Positions 8,161-16,362 of a stretch of 64,000 nucleotides of DNA are shown one piece after another. The position numbers and the translations under genes were made by a program. Under the pieces are notes generated by a model. It was not told the origin of the DNA. It was given only the letters and a program-made list of their open reading frames with translations, and did not search any database. Numbering within the stretch: the stretch's first letter is position 1; each line of letters starts with the position of its first letter. Origin of the DNA: Planctomycetota bacterium (GTDB taxonomy: Bacteria > Planctomycetota > UBA1135 > JACQFD01); NCBI GenBank assembly GCA_016200225.1, contig JACQFD010000039.1, positions 62,001-126,000 of the forward strand. The letters run 5' to 3'.

Positions 8161-9621
8161 ATGCTCCCATTCTTACTTGCGATGACGCTCGCGTTTCCCT
8201 CGGTTGCCATATCCGCGCCGGGCGGCGGCGACGATGAGAATACGCCCACCATCGAAGCGGAAATATTAAAGACACTTTTGGATAACGGCGTGATTACTGA
8301 AAGTCAGTATCACGATTTAATTAAGAAAGCCGCGAAGATGCGCAAGGATCGCGTCGATTCGCACGAGGAGCTTTCGCGCGCTTCGAAGTTACTTTTGGAA
8401 TCGATACAAGAGCGCGCCGCCGCGGAAGCAAAATCCAAGGACGCGACGTCGGCCACCGTTAGCTTCAAGAACGGATTTTACTTAAAATCGTCCGACGGAA
8501 ATTATTCATTTCATCCGTGGCTCGTTTTCCGCGAGCGGTTTACTTATGACGACATCGGTAACGTAACCGGACTCGCCAACGAGGACACCGGAAGCTTCGA
8601 ATCCAGAAATATACGAATCTGGCTCGACGGCAACGCGGGCGGACAGGATCTTACATATTTAATCATGTTCGATCTCGCGTCCGCGACCAGTACATTGCGC
8701 GACGGCTGGCTTGACTACAAATTCGACAATGAGTTTCACATTCGCGCCGGCCAGCAAAAAGTGCCGTTCGATTATGAAGGATTAACGTACGGACCGAAAG
8801 TTAGCTTGGTCGACAAGTCGCCCGCGGTCGCGTTCTTCCAGCCCAACGCGTCGGGCGAAGGCTGCGACACCGGCGCGAAAGCGTGGGGCCGATTTTTTAA
8901 TAATGAGCTCGAGTGGCACGCGGGAGCATTCAACGGCGATGGTCCGCAAAACGGCGCCGGGCCCGTCGCGCTGGGGCCGGGCGGCGGCGTTCTTTCGCCA
9001 GGGGCCGCGAATAATAATGATTCGTCGGGACTCCAAGCCGCGGCGCGCGTGATGTGGATGCCGATGGGGCCGATGGATAATTTGGAAAGATCCTATTTTA
9101 CGAACGGTTACACCGAGGGCGATTATGAGCGTTCGAAAGACGCTAAATTCGAAGTCGGCGCGTTCTATATTTATAATCCAGAACGCAACAGCGGCAGCGT
9201 GCCTGCCAAAGTGATCCAGAATATGCAAACGTGGGGCGCCGACGCGGCGTTCAAGTATGATGGCTGGTTCGCGCTGGCGGAAGCATTTGTAAGATCCACG
9301 CGTCGCGACACGCCCGTCGGTCCGAACACCACGGACAACGGTTACTTCGGCCAGATTGGATACTTATTCGGCTCCACGCCCAACGAGGGCCTCGAAGCGA
9401 TTCTGCGATGGTCCGCCATCGACGTGGACGCCGCGACACTCGGAATTGTGCCAAAGGGCAGCGCGACGGAAGTTCACGACGCTACAGTTGGCCTGAACTA
9501 CCTATTCAATGGACACCGGTTAAAGCTGCAAACCGCGTACACGGTCCGGCATCGGCTCGTGCGCGAAATGCACAATTTGGACGACAATATTCTTCAATTG
9601 CAATTGCAGTTGATCTTCTAA
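8161..9621 (+). CDS. OprP/OprO-type outer-membrane porin
   Basis: A 486-residue outer-membrane beta-barrel of the phosphate-selective porin O/P family. It has a signal peptide (cleavage near ISA, residue 19), then a helical, charged periplasmic section of about 75 residues (EILKTLLDNGVITESQY and a K/E-rich helix). This section is probably a coiled coil. From about residue 95 a barrel follows, with alternating strands such as WLVFRERF, NIRIWLDGNAGGQDLTYLIMF and FHIRAGQQKVPFDYEGL, the last being the family hallmark. The last residues, LQLQLQLIF, end in Phe as outer-membrane proteins usually do. Substrate cannot be read from sequence; phosphate or polyphosphate is the family precedent. An intrinsic terminator follows at 9679. 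Confidence 0.85.
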   Translation: MLPFLLAMTLAFPSVAISAPGGGDDENTPTIEAEILKTLLDNGVITESQYHDLIKKAAKMRKDRVDSHEELSRASKLLLESIQERAAAEAKSKDATSATVSFKNGFYLKSSDGNYSFHPWLVFRERFTYDDIGNVTGLANEDTGSFESRNIRIWLDGNAGGQDLTYLIMFDLASATSTLRDGWLDYKFDNEFHIRAGQQKVPFDYEGLTYGPKVSLVDKSPAVAFFQPNASGEGCDTGAKAWGRFFNNELEWHAGAFNGDGPQNGAGPVALGPGGGVLSPGAANNNDSSGLQAAARVMWMPMGPMDNLERSYFTNGYTEGDYERSKDAKFEVGAFYIYNPERNSGSVPAKVIQNMQTWGADAAFKYDGWFALAEAFVRSTRRDTPVGPNTTDNGYFGQIGYLFGSTPNEGLEAILRWSAIDVDAATLGIVPKGSATEVHDATVGLNYLFNGHRLKLQTAYTVRHRLVREMHNLDDNILQLQLQLIF

Positions 9622-9678
9622 TCTTTGCGAATGACCGCCGGCTTGCGCGAAATGCGCCGGCCGATTGGTTGTAACCAA

Positions 9679-9716
9679 ACAGCGGGGCTGGCCATTGCGC
9701 CGGCCCCGCTGTTTTT
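9679..9716 (+). terminator. Intrinsic terminator after the porin
   Basis: The 14-bp stem ACAGCGGGGCTGGC pairs with GCCGGCCCCGCTGT with one G-T wobble, around the loop CATTGC, and is followed by TTTT. It ends porin transcription before the next gene. Confidence 0.88.
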
Positions 9717-9853
9717 CATTCGAAAGCGAATTTTTCGCGGCGAGATCGCAAGCCCTCGAACAAAATGACGTTGATTCAAGTCATTGCGGCCGGATAGGCT
9801 GCGGCATTCAACCTGAGCCGCCAGGCTCCACCTTCAGCGCCAGAACACAAACG

Positions 9854-11095
9854 ATGCAATTCGTAGTTTCGTCTAAGTTGTTTTCAAAATTCAGAATCAC
9901 GACCTACACGGCGACGGCCGGCCTCGGATTCGCGATTTGTATGCTCATTGGCAATGCTACGTCGCAGGATTCCACGGGCGGCAATTTGCCCTACATCGAT
10001 CTCAATCCCGATGTGCGTAATTATCTTTCGCTGCTTAATGATACAATTGGGACGCAGGAATGGTATGCATACGGCACCGGAATCGATCCGCAACAAACCG
10101 GTGGACAGCCGGATTTTGGCTGGCGGCAGGATTATAAAATTCCCGATGTCGCGGACCCGAATTATCTAAAAGTCGCGGGTTTGATCCTGTCGAATGCGGG
10201 ATTTCGGCCCACGTATTATGTTGTATTGCCGGGAAGTCTCCGCAAAGGCTATGGACGTCCGTTGGAATGGACGGCGGAACCGGGCGTGGACGATCCCGTG
10301 ACTACAGGTTGGTACGCCTCGAACGGCGACCTTTTGGTCGGCCATGGACTTCAGCACGTTTCGTTCAAACACCTGGCCGCGCTCGCCAGCTCCGAGCCGG
10401 CGACCGAGCAGACGCTCGCGGCGCAATTCATGATGTGGAGCATGGGAGTGATGGTGGGCGGAACATTAAGAACGGATTATTATCAAACAGCGCTGCACTC
10501 CAGCCGGGAAGTCGGCCGCGTTTTCGATTTTGCCGTCGATTGTGCGAAATGTGCATGGTTCGACGACGACAATGCCATTACAATTCTCGACTGGGCGAAG
10601 AATACAGTTCTTCCATCCGTAACATCCGACGGAATTGGACATATTTATTATCCCGGCGACCAGGGTTATCATTTAGATCCCAATCTTGGCGAGGTTCCCT
10701 ATTGGTATCCTTGGCAGGATGGGCTCATGATCGCCGGCATGAATCGCCTTGGGAGCTTTCTCGTTGCCCTGTTTCCGGACGGGCAGGGCGATATTGCATA
10801 TTTGGGTGCCGCGCTCGGGGCGAAAGCCCGATTCATGGCGTCGAAACTCGCATCTGTAATCACGGACGACGGCAAGTGTCCGAAGGCCATCGGTCTGAAC
10901 GGTAATATTTCCTGGTCGCCTGACGACGAGGCCGTCGGATTTGGAGCGTGGTGCTACCGCGCGCTGCGCATCGCCAACGCGAATTCGAAGGCGGACGCTG
11001 TTTTTGCTAAATTAAAAGATAACAGCGATTATTGGCCTTGGTTCGTCGAGCCCGACGGTTCGTGGAATCCAAATCTTAATATGGGCGGAAAATAG
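9854..11095 (+). CDS. Secreted protein of unknown function
   Basis: I do not recognise this 413-residue protein. A basic, Ser/Thr-rich N-terminus is followed by a hydrophobic stretch (about residues 24-38, GLGFAICMLIG) and then NATSQD, which suggests a Sec signal peptide or anchor. The mature part is rich in Trp, Tyr, Gly and Asp (TEQTLAAQFMMWSMGVM, DQGYHLDPNLGEVPYWYPWQDG). These features resemble an alpha/alpha-barrel glycan-active or structural protein, but no catalytic signature can be named. A CxxC pair occurs in DCAKCAW. I chose ATG 9854 because the frame upstream runs through the porin terminator and lacks a signal-like start. A strong terminator follows the gene. Confidence 0.7.
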   Translation: MQFVVSSKLFSKFRITTYTATAGLGFAICMLIGNATSQDSTGGNLPYIDLNPDVRNYLSLLNDTIGTQEWYAYGTGIDPQQTGGQPDFGWRQDYKIPDVADPNYLKVAGLILSNAGFRPTYYVVLPGSLRKGYGRPLEWTAEPGVDDPVTTGWYASNGDLLVGHGLQHVSFKHLAALASSEPATEQTLAAQFMMWSMGVMVGGTLRTDYYQTALHSSREVGRVFDFAVDCAKCAWFDDDNAITILDWAKNTVLPSVTSDGIGHIYYPGDQGYHLDPNLGEVPYWYPWQDGLMIAGMNRLGSFLVALFPDGQGDIAYLGAALGAKARFMASKLASVITDDGKCPKAIGLNGNISWSPDDEAVGFGAWCYRALRIANANSKADAVFAKLKDNSDYWPWFVEPDGSWNPNLNMGGK

Positions 11096-11148
11096 TAACC
11101 ATTGGCGATGGACGCGCGGCCATTGGTCGCTGACGGAAATTTAATTTT

Positions 11149-11189
11149 CGGGCGCGTGTCGCAATCTGCGAGTCGCGCCCGCTCCTTTT
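11149..11189 (+). terminator. Intrinsic terminator after the unknown secreted protein
   Basis: The arm CGGGCGCG pairs with CGCGCCCG (8 bp). A 2-by-2 internal loop and the inner stem TCGCA/TGCGA around ATC follow. The tail is CTCCTTTT. It lies 54 bases after the stop codon and separates that gene from aroF. Confidence 0.75.
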
Positions 11190-11281
11190 CGCGCCGCGGC
11201 CGCCATTCTTGGGAGTCGTGATCTCGCAAATCGAGGGACCGCATGTGCCGTGGCAGGGGTTTTGGTTGGTTTGTCGTTGCG

Positions 11282-11322
11282 TGCGTTGAACCCGGGGCGT
11301 CTTGCTCCTACGCTTCAACGCA
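11282..11322 (+). promoter_or_regulatory. Leader hairpin upstream of aroF
   Basis: A 9-bp inverted repeat, TGCGTTGAA (11282-11290) with TTCAACGCA (11314-11322), encloses a second 4-bp stem GCGT/ACGC around the loop CTTGCTCCT. It lies 27 bases before the preferred aroF start. It covers the alternative TTG start at 11302, which would then be sequestered. A regulatory role for the DAHP synthase mRNA is inferred, not shown. Confidence 0.5.
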
Positions 11323-11349
11323 AATCTCGCGAATAATTGCGATTCAAAT

Positions 11350-12381
11350 TTGATCTTCGTTCTCAAAGCACACGTCTCCGCCGCCGATCGCGCGAAACTC
11401 ATTACCGCGATTGAGTCGGCCTCCATGCGCGCAGTGGATATATCCGACGGCGCGGTGCACGCCATTGCGGCCGTGGGTCCGAATCAACACGCAATTTCCG
11501 GACTCCAATCGCTGACGTTCGTCGAACGCACCATTAGTATTTCGAAGCCCTGGCGCCACATCGGCCGCGAAACAAAGTCGACCGACACGGTCGTCCACGT
11601 GGGAAATGTCCCCGTTGGTGCTGAGAATTTTGTAGTGATCGCCGGTCCATGTGCCGTCGAGAGCGAGGCGCAATTGCGCGCGGCGGCGGCCGCCGTCCGA
11701 GATGCCGGGGCCGCCATTCTTCGCGGCGGCGCGTTCAAACCGCGGACGTCGCCCTATTCATTTCAAGGTCTCGGCATCGACGGGTTGAAGTTACTAAAAA
11801 ACGTCGCCGCCGAGTTCGAAATGCCGGTCATTACAGAAGCGCTCGACCCGCGGCACGTGGAAACGATCATTCGCCACGCCGACGCAATACAAATCGGATC
11901 GCGCAATTCGCAAAATTATCCGCTGCTCGTCGAGGCGGGCCGCAGCGGCCGCCCGGTATTGTTAAAACGCGGAATGTCACAAACGCTGAAGGAATTATTG
12001 TTATCCGCGGAATATATTATAAATGCGGGCGGCACGGGCGTGATCCTCTGCGAACGCGGCGTCCGCGGTTTCGATCCCGAGACGCGGCACATTCTTGATA
12101 TCGCCGCCGTTCCCGCGCTGCGCGCGCTCACGCACCTGCCGGTGATCGTCGATCCGTCGCACGCGACGGGGCGCAGCGAATTTGTAACATCCATGGCGAA
12201 GGCCGCGGTCGCCGCCGGCGCGAGCGGACTTATTATTGAAGTTCATCCCGATCCCTGCTCGGCAATGAGCGACGGCCGGCAGGCGCTTCCGCCCGCCGAA
12301 TTTACAATTCTCATGTCCGCCGTCGAGCGCCTTCTCGAAGTCGAAGAAAAAGTCCTGTCCGCGCCCGCGAAGCGAAGATAA
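11350..12381 (+). CDS. aroF: 3-deoxy-7-phosphoheptulonate synthase, type I-beta
   Basis: First enzyme of the shikimate pathway; it condenses phosphoenolpyruvate and erythrose 4-phosphate to DAHP. The N-terminal ~75 residues form a ferredoxin-like regulatory domain beginning IFVLKAHVSAADRAKL, typical of the AroF/AroG-beta class. The TIM barrel follows with GPCAVES, GAFKPRTSPYSFQGLG, QIGSRNSQNYPLL, LLKRGM and VDPSHATGR, the metal and substrate loops of the family. I prefer TTG 11350 (343 aa) because family members start about two residues before this first strand. A TTG at 11302 adds 16 residues inside a hairpin. It stands alone, with a terminator before it. Confidence 0.93.
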   Translation: MIFVLKAHVSAADRAKLITAIESASMRAVDISDGAVHAIAAVGPNQHAISGLQSLTFVERTISISKPWRHIGRETKSTDTVVHVGNVPVGAENFVVIAGPCAVESEAQLRAAAAAVRDAGAAILRGGAFKPRTSPYSFQGLGIDGLKLLKNVAAEFEMPVITEALDPRHVETIIRHADAIQIGSRNSQNYPLLVEAGRSGRPVLLKRGMSQTLKELLLSAEYIINAGGTGVILCERGVRGFDPETRHILDIAAVPALRALTHLPVIVDPSHATGRSEFVTSMAKAAVAAGASGLIIEVHPDPCSAMSDGRQALPPAEFTILMSAVERLLEVEEKVLSAPAKRR

Positions 12382-12468
12382 GTAGTTTTCGCGCGCGCGT
12401 TCGCGGCGGAATTTTCGATTTTTGCCGTTCTGTTTCAATCCGACGAGCCTTCGTTTTTTATCGCAACA

Positions 12469-12496
12469 CTTTGCGCCGGCGTGGCGCCGGCGAAAG
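12469..12496 (+). repeat. Hairpin in the 5' region of the small secreted protein gene
   Basis: CTTT and CGCCGGC pair with GCCGGCG and AAAG (11 bp, one bulged G at 12473) around the loop GTGGC. It ends 19 bases before the ATG at 12516. The same 7-bp core stem recurs just after the gene at 12942-12960. Confidence 0.55.
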
Positions 12497-12515
12497 TAGC
12501 GTTTCAGGTGCTGAT

Positions 12516-12923
12516 ATGAAACTTCTACACTCGCTCGGACTTCTCGGACTTTCCATCGTTTCCGCGGGAACACTTGCAATGGCCGCAGGCCACGATACGG
12601 GAAGTGCGAAAATCACTTCAGTAATATTCGAAGGCACGGTCGGAATGTTTTACGACCAACCGATGGCCGGTTATCTCGTCGGAGGCGAGATCAGCCCGAA
12701 TTCCAAGGCCTTGCTGATGCCGATTGTTAATGATGGCCGGCTCGTCTTCGCGTTCACCGACTCCGCGCTCGCCGTGCGTTCCGATTCGTCGGGAGCTTTC
12801 TACGGAGAATTAACAATCCCGGCGTCACTACAATTAGTACAGGTCCAACTCATTGGCGCGGATGGCATGCTCCTCGACAGTATTTCCGTAAGCCCCGCGA
12901 ACGCTTCGGGCGCTTCGCGATAA
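12516..12923 (+). CDS. Small secreted protein of unknown function
   Basis: A 135-residue protein with a Sec signal peptide (LLHSLGLLGLSIVSAGTLAMAAG; cleavage near residue 24). The mature part is about 110 residues with alternating hydrophobic strands (SVIFEGTVGMFYDQPM, LVFAFTDSALAVRSD, GAFYGELTIP, LVQVQLIGADG). This suggests a small beta-sandwich. No cysteines occur in the mature part and no family is recognised. I chose ATG 12516 because the upstream in-frame start at 12471 would add 15 residues lying inside the leader hairpin and would bury the signal peptide. Two hairpins with the same 7-bp stem flank the gene. Function is unknown. Confidence 0.65.
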   Translation: MKLLHSLGLLGLSIVSAGTLAMAAGHDTGSAKITSVIFEGTVGMFYDQPMAGYLVGGEISPNSKALLMPIVNDGRLVFAFTDSALAVRSDSSGAFYGELTIPASLQLVQVQLIGADGMLLDSISVSPANASGASR

Positions 12924-12941
12924 TCGATCGACGCGATCGGA

Positions 12942-12960
12942 CGCCGGCGAGGGGCCGGCG
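12942..12960 (+). repeat. Hairpin after the small secreted protein gene
   Basis: A 7-bp stem CGCCGGC/GCCGGCG around GAGGG, starting 18 bases after the stop codon. No T-run follows, so it is not a classical terminator; it may protect the mRNA end. Confidence 0.5.
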
Positions 12961-13035
12961 CCCGGTTTGCGTTCCGAGTGCGGCGGCTGGCGGCGGGGGT
13001 GCCGCTCCGGTTAAACTCTTCGCCCGATTTCTCCA

Positions 13036-13812
13036 ATGACAGCCCGCCGCCGATTCATCGCCGGAAACTGGAAAATGAACCTCGATCGCGCTGGCGCGCT
13101 CGGTTTGATTTCCTCGCTCCGATCGAAGCTCCCGCACGATCCGGGTTTCGACGTGGCCGTTTTTCCGCCCTTTCCATACGTTGAAATTGTAGTGAACGCT
13201 TGCGCCGGAACGCCGATCCGCGTGGGCGCGCAGAATTGTTATTTCGAAGCGAAGGGCGCATTCACGGGCGAAGTCAGCGTGAGCATGATCGCCGATCTCG
13301 GAGCGACGAGCGTCATTCTCGGCCACAGCGAACGCCGCCACGTTTTTAATGAAACCGATACGGCGATTGCTAAGAAAATGACGGCCGCGCTTGGCGCGCG
13401 ACTCGCGCCGATTCTTTGCGTCGGCGAAACGCTCGCCGAGCGACAGGCCGGTCGCACCTCCGAGATCGTCCTTCGGCAACTCGTCGAAGGTCTTGCCGGT
13501 GTCGCGGCCGCGCAATTTGGCAGTGTTACCATTGCTTATGAACCGGTTTGGGCGATCGGAACTGGCGTCAACGCAACTCCCGATCAAGCCGGCGAAGTCC
13601 ATTCACTGCTGCGAAACGAACTCGCCGCCCGCCACGGGCGCGCCGTCGCGGACGCGATGCGAATCCTCTATGGTGGTAGTGTCACTCCCGAAAATGCGGC
13701 GGCTTTGCTGCGGGTTCCGGGTGTCGACGGCGCTCTCGTCGGCGGCGCAAGCCTCGACGCAGGCAAGTTTCAGGCGATTCTCTCGGCAGCGAATCCCGCC
13801 GCGCACGCGTGA
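13036..13812 (+). CDS. tpiA: Triosephosphate isomerase
   Basis: Interconverts dihydroxyacetone phosphate and glyceraldehyde 3-phosphate in glycolysis. The 258-residue length is normal. Catalytic residues are all visible: Lys in GNWKMN (about 13), His in LGHSERR (about 99), and Glu in AYEPVWAIGTG (about 171). The phosphate-binding blocks YGGSV and GALVGGASL are present too. It is followed after 64 bases by secG, the usual tpiA-secG pair in many bacteria. Nothing is unusual. Confidence 0.97.
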   Translation: MTARRRFIAGNWKMNLDRAGALGLISSLRSKLPHDPGFDVAVFPPFPYVEIVVNACAGTPIRVGAQNCYFEAKGAFTGEVSVSMIADLGATSVILGHSERRHVFNETDTAIAKKMTAALGARLAPILCVGETLAERQAGRTSEIVLRQLVEGLAGVAAAQFGSVTIAYEPVWAIGTGVNATPDQAGEVHSLLRNELAARHGRAVADAMRILYGGSVTPENAAALLRVPGVDGALVGGASLDAGKFQAILSAANPAAHA

Positions 13813-13876
13813 TCCGCAACCGAAGAACCACGAAACCCGCGAACCACGAAGCCATCGTTAACCAATCCAAACGTTT

Positions 13877-14218
13877 ATGATCACCGGTTTACTGTATATT
13901 GTATTCATCGCGTCCTGCATATTACTGATTGGAATTATTCTTATTCAGGAAGGCAAAGGCGGCGGGTTGAGCGATGCGTTCGGCGGCCTCGGCGGCGAAA
14001 CGTTCGGCCACCGCGCGGGTCCGGTTACAAAAATCACCGGCTTTCTCGCGGCGGTCATGATTGTTAGTTTGATCGCATTGCATAAATACAAAATGCCCGA
14101 GACCAGCGTCGGATTGTTCCAAGACAAAAATGCGCCGACGGTGAATCAGGGTCTTCCGCCCGGAGGAAATTCGGGCAATCAGAACGCGCCGCCCGAGTCG
14201 AAGCCGCCGGGCAAGTAG
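13877..14218 (+). CDS. secG: Preprotein translocase subunit SecG
   Basis: Small accessory subunit of the SecYEG protein-export channel in the inner membrane. The protein has 113 residues. Two membrane helices (about residues 3-23 and 55-72) flank the conserved cytoplasmic loop IQEGKGGGLSDAFGG. The C-terminus after residue 80 is a Pro/Gly/Asn-rich, disordered tail ending ESKPPGK, as in many SecG proteins. It follows tpiA in the usual order. No ribosome-binding site is seen; the region before ATG reads AACCAATCCAAACGTTT. Confidence 0.93.
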   Translation: MITGLLYIVFIASCILLIGIILIQEGKGGGLSDAFGGLGGETFGHRAGPVTKITGFLAAVMIVSLIALHKYKMPETSVGLFQDKNAPTVNQGLPPGGNSGNQNAPPESKPPGK

Positions 14219-14325
14219 TATTTACTAAAATTCCACGCGTGGCCGGCCGAACGAGGGTGCGCGCGACGCAGAAAACTCCCGTCGCGAATGTTATAAAAGA
14301 AGCGTCGTGCGCGTCGCCGCGCTCC

Positions 14326-15201
14326 ATGACGGGAATCGGCTTGGCGCGCGGAGAGAACGCCAGTTTTGCAATTGAAATCGAGATTCGTTCCGTCAATCAC
14401 CGTTTCTTAGCATTTCAATTTCGGACGCCGGGGGATTTTTCGGCGTTCGATTCCGAACTCGAGGGCATCGCGCGCAAGTCGCTGCAGCGCGGAAGTCTTT
14501 CCATTAATATTACAATTCGACGCGCCGGCCCCGCCACCGCGCATTCGGTCGTCGATTTCGAACAGGCGCGCGCCGTCGCGTCCGCGTTGAAGCGGCTCGC
14601 CAAGGAATTGAAGCTTTCCGGTAAAATTAGCATCGAAACGATCGCCGCCGCGCCGGGAATATTTCTTTCTTCGCGATCGGCCGTCGCGCCCGACGACGAC
14701 GCGAAAGAATTGTTATTCAAAACATACAAAAAAGCGCTCGACAGTCTTCTGGAATCGCGCGCGCGCGAGGGTTCGGCGCTCGCGGCCGATTTGTTAAAAC
14801 GAATCAATTTATTAAGATCCAGCACGCGGGACATCGAAGCGCGCGCTCCGAAGTCCGTCGTTGAATATCATGCAAGACTGAAGCAGCGCGCGCAGGAGTT
14901 GATCGGCGAAGGGCGGACGTCGCTCAAGGATTCCGACCTCGCGCGCGAACTCGCGATTCTCGCCGAAAAGTATGATGTCGCCGAGGAAGTCGCGCGACTG
15001 CGCGCGCACGTCGAGGAACTCGATGCTTTATTACAAAAAACCGATCCCGTCGGGCGGCGGATCGATTTTCTGTTACAAGAGATGGGCCGCGAAGTCAACA
15101 CGATCGGATCCAAATCGGTCGATCTCGAGATCACTCGCATCGTGATGGACCTCAAAGCGGAGCTCGAACGCATTCGCGAGCAGTCGGCGAATCTCGAATA
15201 A
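14326..15201 (+). CDS. yicC: YicC/YloC family endoribonuclease
   Basis: Member of the YicC family, shown in other bacteria to be an endoribonuclease. The 291-residue protein starts with the family N-terminus MTGIGLARGE. RSVNHRFL and the DSELEGIARKSLQRGSL block, with INITI, are typical of the N-terminal domain. The C-terminal DUF1732 part includes KKTDPVGRRIDFLLQEMGREVNTIGSK, here with QKTDPVGRR and LQEMGREVNTI. An in-frame GTG at 14239 would add 29 unconserved residues. The gene lies directly before gmk, the conserved yicC-gmk order. Confidence 0.9.
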   Translation: MTGIGLARGENASFAIEIEIRSVNHRFLAFQFRTPGDFSAFDSELEGIARKSLQRGSLSINITIRRAGPATAHSVVDFEQARAVASALKRLAKELKLSGKISIETIAAAPGIFLSSRSAVAPDDDAKELLFKTYKKALDSLLESRAREGSALAADLLKRINLLRSSTRDIEARAPKSVVEYHARLKQRAQELIGEGRTSLKDSDLARELAILAEKYDVAEEVARLRAHVEELDALLQKTDPVGRRIDFLLQEMGREVNTIGSKSVDLEITRIVMDLKAELERIREQSANLE

Positions 15202-15224
15202 TTGAAATATCGGATTTTCATGCA

Positions 15225-15791
15225 ATGTCCAATTCAACCGGCAGACTTATTGTAGTGTCAGGCGCTTCCGGAAGCGGCAAGACGACCCTTTGCGACCGGT
15301 TGGAGCGCGATTACAATTGCGAATACGTCGTGACGGCCACGACGCGCGCGCCCCGCAAGGGCGAAGTGAACGGCGTCGATTATAACTTTTACGAACCCGA
15401 CGAATTCGAACGACGCGAGCGCGCCGGCGAATTTCTCGAACACGCGATCGTACACGGAAATTATTATGGAACACCGCGCAAGTCCGTCGAATCTGCGCTC
15501 GCGCGCGGCGCGACTTTGATTCTCGAAATCGACACGCAGGGCGCGGCGCAGATTCGAAATAGTAAAATTAAACATACGAATCTGTTTATTGATATTCCCG
15601 ACATGGCGACCCTCGAGCAGCGCCTCCGCGGGCGCAAAACCGATGCGGAGGAAACCATCGCGCAGCGGATCGCGCGCGCGCATTCGGAGATCGCCGAGGG
15701 CGCGAACTACGATTTTCGCGTCGTGAACGACGATCTCGAACGCGCCGTGTTCGAGATCGCGATTAAATTATCTTTAACGAAGAAAAAATAG
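15225..15791 (+). CDS. gmk: Guanylate kinase
   Basis: Phosphorylates GMP to GDP with ATP. The 188-residue length is typical. The P-loop is GASGSGKTTL (about residues 13-22), followed by the GMP-binding region TTRAPRKGEVNGVDYNF and the FLEHAIVHGNYYGTP block, and LILEIDTQGAAQI. The C-terminal helix carries RIARAHSEIAEG and YDFRVVNDDLE. It lies 23 bases after yicC and 7 bases before coaC. In many bacteria rpoZ stands between gmk and coaBC; here no room for it exists. Confidence 0.97.
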   Translation: MSNSTGRLIVVSGASGSGKTTLCDRLERDYNCEYVVTATTRAPRKGEVNGVDYNFYEPDEFERRERAGEFLEHAIVHGNYYGTPRKSVESALARGATLILEIDTQGAAQIRNSKIKHTNLFIDIPDMATLEQRLRGRKTDAEETIAQRIARAHSEIAEGANYDFRVVNDDLERAVFEIAIKLSLTKKK

Positions 15792-15798
15792 TATTCAA

Positions 15799-16362
15799 AT
15801 GACATATCAACAAAAACCATGCGTCGTGCTCGGCGTCTCGGGAAGCGTCGCCGCGTACAAAGCGTGCGAAGTGGCGTCGAAACTCACGCAATCGGGAGTC
15901 GCCGTGAGAGTTATATTAACAAAATCCGCCGCGCGCCTCGTTTCGCCAATCTTATTTCGCGCGATTACATCGAATGCCGCCTCGACGAGCGAGTGGGACG
16001 CGGACGCCGAGGCTCCGATGTTACATATCGATCTCGCCAAGTCGGCGGATCTGTTTCTCGTGGCGCCCGCCTCGGCAAACACGATCGGTTCGCTCGCGAA
16101 CGGCCTCGCCGCCGATTTGTTATCGACGGCCGCGCTCGCGCTCGATCCGGCAACGCCCCGCGCGATCGCGCCCGCGATGAATCCGAACATGTGGGCGAAT
16201 CCGGCGGTCGCGGCTAATATAAAAAAACTCAAAAGCTACGGATACGAATTGATAAATCCCGACGCCGGTTGGACGGCCTGCGGCGTGACGGGCGAAGGTC
16301 GCCTCGCCGATCCCGTCGGAATTGTCCAATTCGCTCTCACAAAATTGAAAATCCGTGGCTGA
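15799..16362 (+). CDS. coaC: Phosphopantothenoylcysteine decarboxylase (CoaC)
   Basis: FMN-dependent decarboxylase of coenzyme A synthesis; it converts 4'-phosphopantothenoylcysteine to 4'-phosphopantetheine. The 187 residues cover the flavoprotein domain only: VSGSVAAYKA at the N-terminus, the active-site His in HIDLAKSADLFLVAPASANT, and the substrate clamp PAMNPNMW (about residues 130-137). The conserved ACGVTGEGRL follows. In most bacteria this domain is fused to CoaB. Here the frame ends and the CoaB domain begins in another frame, overlapping by 8 bases, so the two enzymes are separate but coupled. Confidence 0.93.
   Translation: MTYQQKPCVVLGVSGSVAAYKACEVASKLTQSGVAVRVILTKSAARLVSPILFRAITSNAASTSEWDADAEAPMLHIDLAKSADLFLVAPASANTIGSLANGLAADLLSTAALALDPATPRAIAPAMNPNMWANPAVAANIKKLKSYGYELINPDAGWTACGVTGEGRLADPVGIVQFALTKLKIRG

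Noticed and set aside
15792-15798. rpoZ between gmk and coaC
   Set aside because: Only 7 bases separate the two genes, so no omega subunit gene can be present.
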